A stretch of 64,000 bases of DNA, from positions 2,542,001-2,606,000 of the forward strand of contig CAVXGU010000003.1 of assembly GCA_963761615.1 (NCBI GenBank), given 5' to 3'. The notes beneath the pieces are model-generated. The model had not been told where the DNA came from. It did not search any database and worked only from the letters and a program-made list of their open reading frames with translations. This DNA is from CAVXGU01 sp963761615 (lineage in GTDB: Bacteria; Acidobacteriota; Vicinamibacteria; Vicinamibacterales; CAVVIG01). The translations under genes were made by a program, and so were the position numbers. This document shows positions 62,521 to 64,000 of the stretch, piece after piece (position 1 is the stretch's first letter; the number at the start of each line of letters is the position of its first letter).

Positions 62521-64000
62521 CTACTCGCCCCTCTCGACTGCCAGGAGGTCCAGCCTGTCGAACACGGGCCCGAGCGCCTCGGTCCCGAGCGCGACTTCGA
62601 GGACGGTGATGGCCGTGCACACGGCAGCCCCGGGCACGATGGAGGCCGGCCCGGCGCCGATCTTCACGGCGGCGAGCGCGGTGAGCGCTCCCGACAAGGC
62701 GCCCGGCAGCAGCGCGACCAGGAGGACGACCCACGTGCCGCCCAGCGTGATGAGGCGCTGCCCAATCGCGTCGAACCCGCGCGCCCGGTCGCGGCCGATC
62801 GCGGCCCAGCCGGGAAAGACCAGCACGATCGCGTTGTGGATGGCCAGCTGGGCCAGGAGCAGCGCGGGCGCGACCAGCGCGCCGGCGATCGCCACAGAGA
62901 CGCGCAGCGCCAGGCTGGCCGTGTGGAACACGGCGGTCGACATCGCCAGCGCCAGGCCCAGCAGGACCCAGGCGATGGCGGTCAACAGTACGGTCGGCCA
63001 GATCAGCTCACCCCGAACGATGGCCGCGCCGGCCAGGGGCCAGGTCTTGAGCAAATCCAGGGCGCGGAGGTCCTGACGCAGATCGATCCGCAGGATCTGC
63101 GGGGCGAGCAGAACCGTGTACATCGCACCGCCGACGCCGACCATTCCCATCGCCGCCGCGAGACCCGCCTGCCGGACCAGGCTCACGGCGACGAAGGACA
63201 GCAGGGCCACGAGAATGACGATCCGGCGGATCGTCTGCCGGTCGGCGACGCGCAGCGTCTGCGCCGCGGCCTTCCAGGCGAATATCGCCTCGGGACGTCC
63301 GGCCGGCGCCAGCCTCCACAGGCCCACGCTCGAGCGCATGCCGCCGAGCCGTGCCCTCGTCGCCTGCTGGCGCTCGCGGCGCTCGCTCGCCGTCGCCGCG
63401 GCATCCTGCAGCGTCTCGTCGGCCCGCAGCACCCACCAGAGCGTGACGGCGAAGACGGCCACCGCGGGCACGAGCGCCGCTGCCAGCGCGCCGGGTGTCG
63501 GCGCGAACAGCGGCGCGGCGAGCGCCGCCAGGGGCCACAGGACGATCCGCGACGCGCCGGTCGTGACGCCCACTCCGACGTGGTGGACCAGTGCCTCGAG
63601 ATCGCCCCACGGCTGCACGACAACGGCGCGCCACACGGCGACGCCGACCACGCCCGTCGCGCCGAGGACGAGGGCGAGCGGCCGCCAGGCGGTTCGTATC
63701 CCCCGCGTCCGCGACAGCGTGACGCCGGTGAAGTACACCTTGCCGGTCGTCGCCATCAGCCAGAGGGCGAATGCCAGCCGGGCGCGCGCGAAGATCGACC
63801 CGAGCGGAAAGAGCACGGCCGGAACGATGCCGGCGAGCGCCAGTCCGACCTGCGATCGCAGGAGCCGGTGGATGATGAGCTGCCGGCGCGAGACAGGCGC
63901 CGGAAAGAGGAAGTCGACCTCGGAGGGCGTGAAGTCGAGCAGCCCGCTGTCGAACGGCAGGAGCCATCCCGCGACGGCCATCACGAGCAGCCACATCCCC
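62521..64000 (-). CDS. Polytopic membrane protein, ABC-exporter-permease-like (partial, runs off right edge)
   Basis: At least 491 residues before the window edge; the N-terminus is probably outside, since the visible start is mid-helix. About 10-12 TM helices in two blocks, separated by a basic cytoplasmic segment (TASERRERQQATRARLGGMR, then RPEAIFAWKAAAQTLR). The segment FTPSEVDFLFPAPVSRRQLI, a P-V-S-R-R-x-L motif after the first helices, is typical of putative ABC exporter proteins (ABC_export-type) that pair with an ATPase encoded next door. The ATPase would be to the right. Substrate unknown. Confidence 0.7.
   Translation of the reverse strand, partial: GMWLLVMAVAGWLLPFDSGLLDFTPSEVDFLFPAPVSRRQLIIHRLLRSQVGLALAGIVPAVLFPLGSIFARARLAFALWLMATTGKVYFTGVTLSRTRGIRTAWRPLALVLGATGVVGVAVWRAVVVQPWGDLEALVHHVGVGVTTGASRIVLWPLAALAAPLFAPTPGALAAALVPAVAVFAVTLWWVLRADETLQDAAATASERRERQQATRARLGGMRSSVGLWRLAPAGRPEAIFAWKAAAQTLRVADRQTIRRIVILVALLSFVAVSLVRQAGLAAAMGMVGVGGAMYTVLLAPQILRIDLRQDLRALDLLKTWPLAGAAIVRGELIWPTVLLTAIAWVLLGLALAMSTAVFHTASLALRVSVAIAGALVAPALLLAQLAIHNAIVLVFPGWAAIGRDRARGFDAIGQRLITLGGTWVVLLVALLPGALSGALTALAAVKIGAGPASIVPGAAVCTAITVLEVALGTEALGPVFDRLDLLAVERGE

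Overview
High-GC bacterial DNA. The gene content (a BshC bacillithiol enzyme, a DUF1844 protein, PEGA-domain Ser/Thr kinase-like proteins, a Gly-rich carboxypeptidase-regulatory-like secreted protein, an outer-membrane beta-barrel beside kdp, and HrcA/CIRCE control) suggests an acidobacterium, probably of the Vicinamibacteria type. This is inferred from gene families only; there is no rRNA in the window.

Region 1 (1-3980): right part of an integrative element, here called A, that runs off the left edge. It holds a truncated coupling-protein-like gene, a ribbon-helix-helix mobilization protein, a probable oriT, an unknown RHH-tailed protein, an excisionase and a tyrosine recombinase with one frameshift. 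It ends in a 50-bp copy of the 3' part of tRNA-Cys.

Region 2 (3981-26607): a second element, B (about 22.6 kb), between that 50-bp att copy and the intact tRNA-Cys gene. Left to right it carries a VapBC-type toxin-antitoxin pair; a long minus-strand kdp cluster (USP-like membrane protein, beta-barrel, 27-aa microprotein, KdpF, KdpA, KdpB, KdpC, three stand-alone KdpD sensor modules, a methyltransferase, a membrane histidine kinase and an unusual response regulator); and a mobilization module (MobF relaxase, coupling-protein-like membrane protein, RHH protein, probable oriT), an XRE/ImmA-like regulator, an excisionase and an integrase next to tRNA-Cys. No type IV secretion genes are seen, so B looks mobilizable rather than self-conjugative. 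A and B share a ~1-kb nearly identical block but have different regulators beside it, which indicates modular exchange and tandem accretion at one tRNA.

Region 3 (26608-40460): chromosome. tRNA-Cys, tRNA-Gly, galT, yraN, cysS, a small hypothetical, ribF, a PhnP-like hydrolase, a DUF1844 gene, mazG, comEC, carB and carA. Several of these housekeeping genes carry single-base indels (mostly +1). The pattern is most easily read as residual assembly error, and I give each gene over its full reconstructed span. A 3-copy ~101-bp tandem repeat follows.

Region 4 (40464-64000): chromosome with intact frames. A PEGA-domain pseudokinase, bshC, xdhC-like gene, hrcA-grpE-dnaJ-prmA behind a CIRCE operator, a secreted regulatory-like-domain protein, rsmE, an active-looking Ser/Thr kinase with zinc ribbon, ilvE, pilT, recX, alaS, a lytic transglycosylase, VOC, MBL and cupin proteins, a small channel-like membrane protein, threonine aldolase, a short DUF6064-like protein and a partial ABC-exporter-like membrane protein. 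Several genes here, and vapB in element B, have a TANNNT -10 box ending 8-9 nt before the start codon, which points to leaderless mRNAs.
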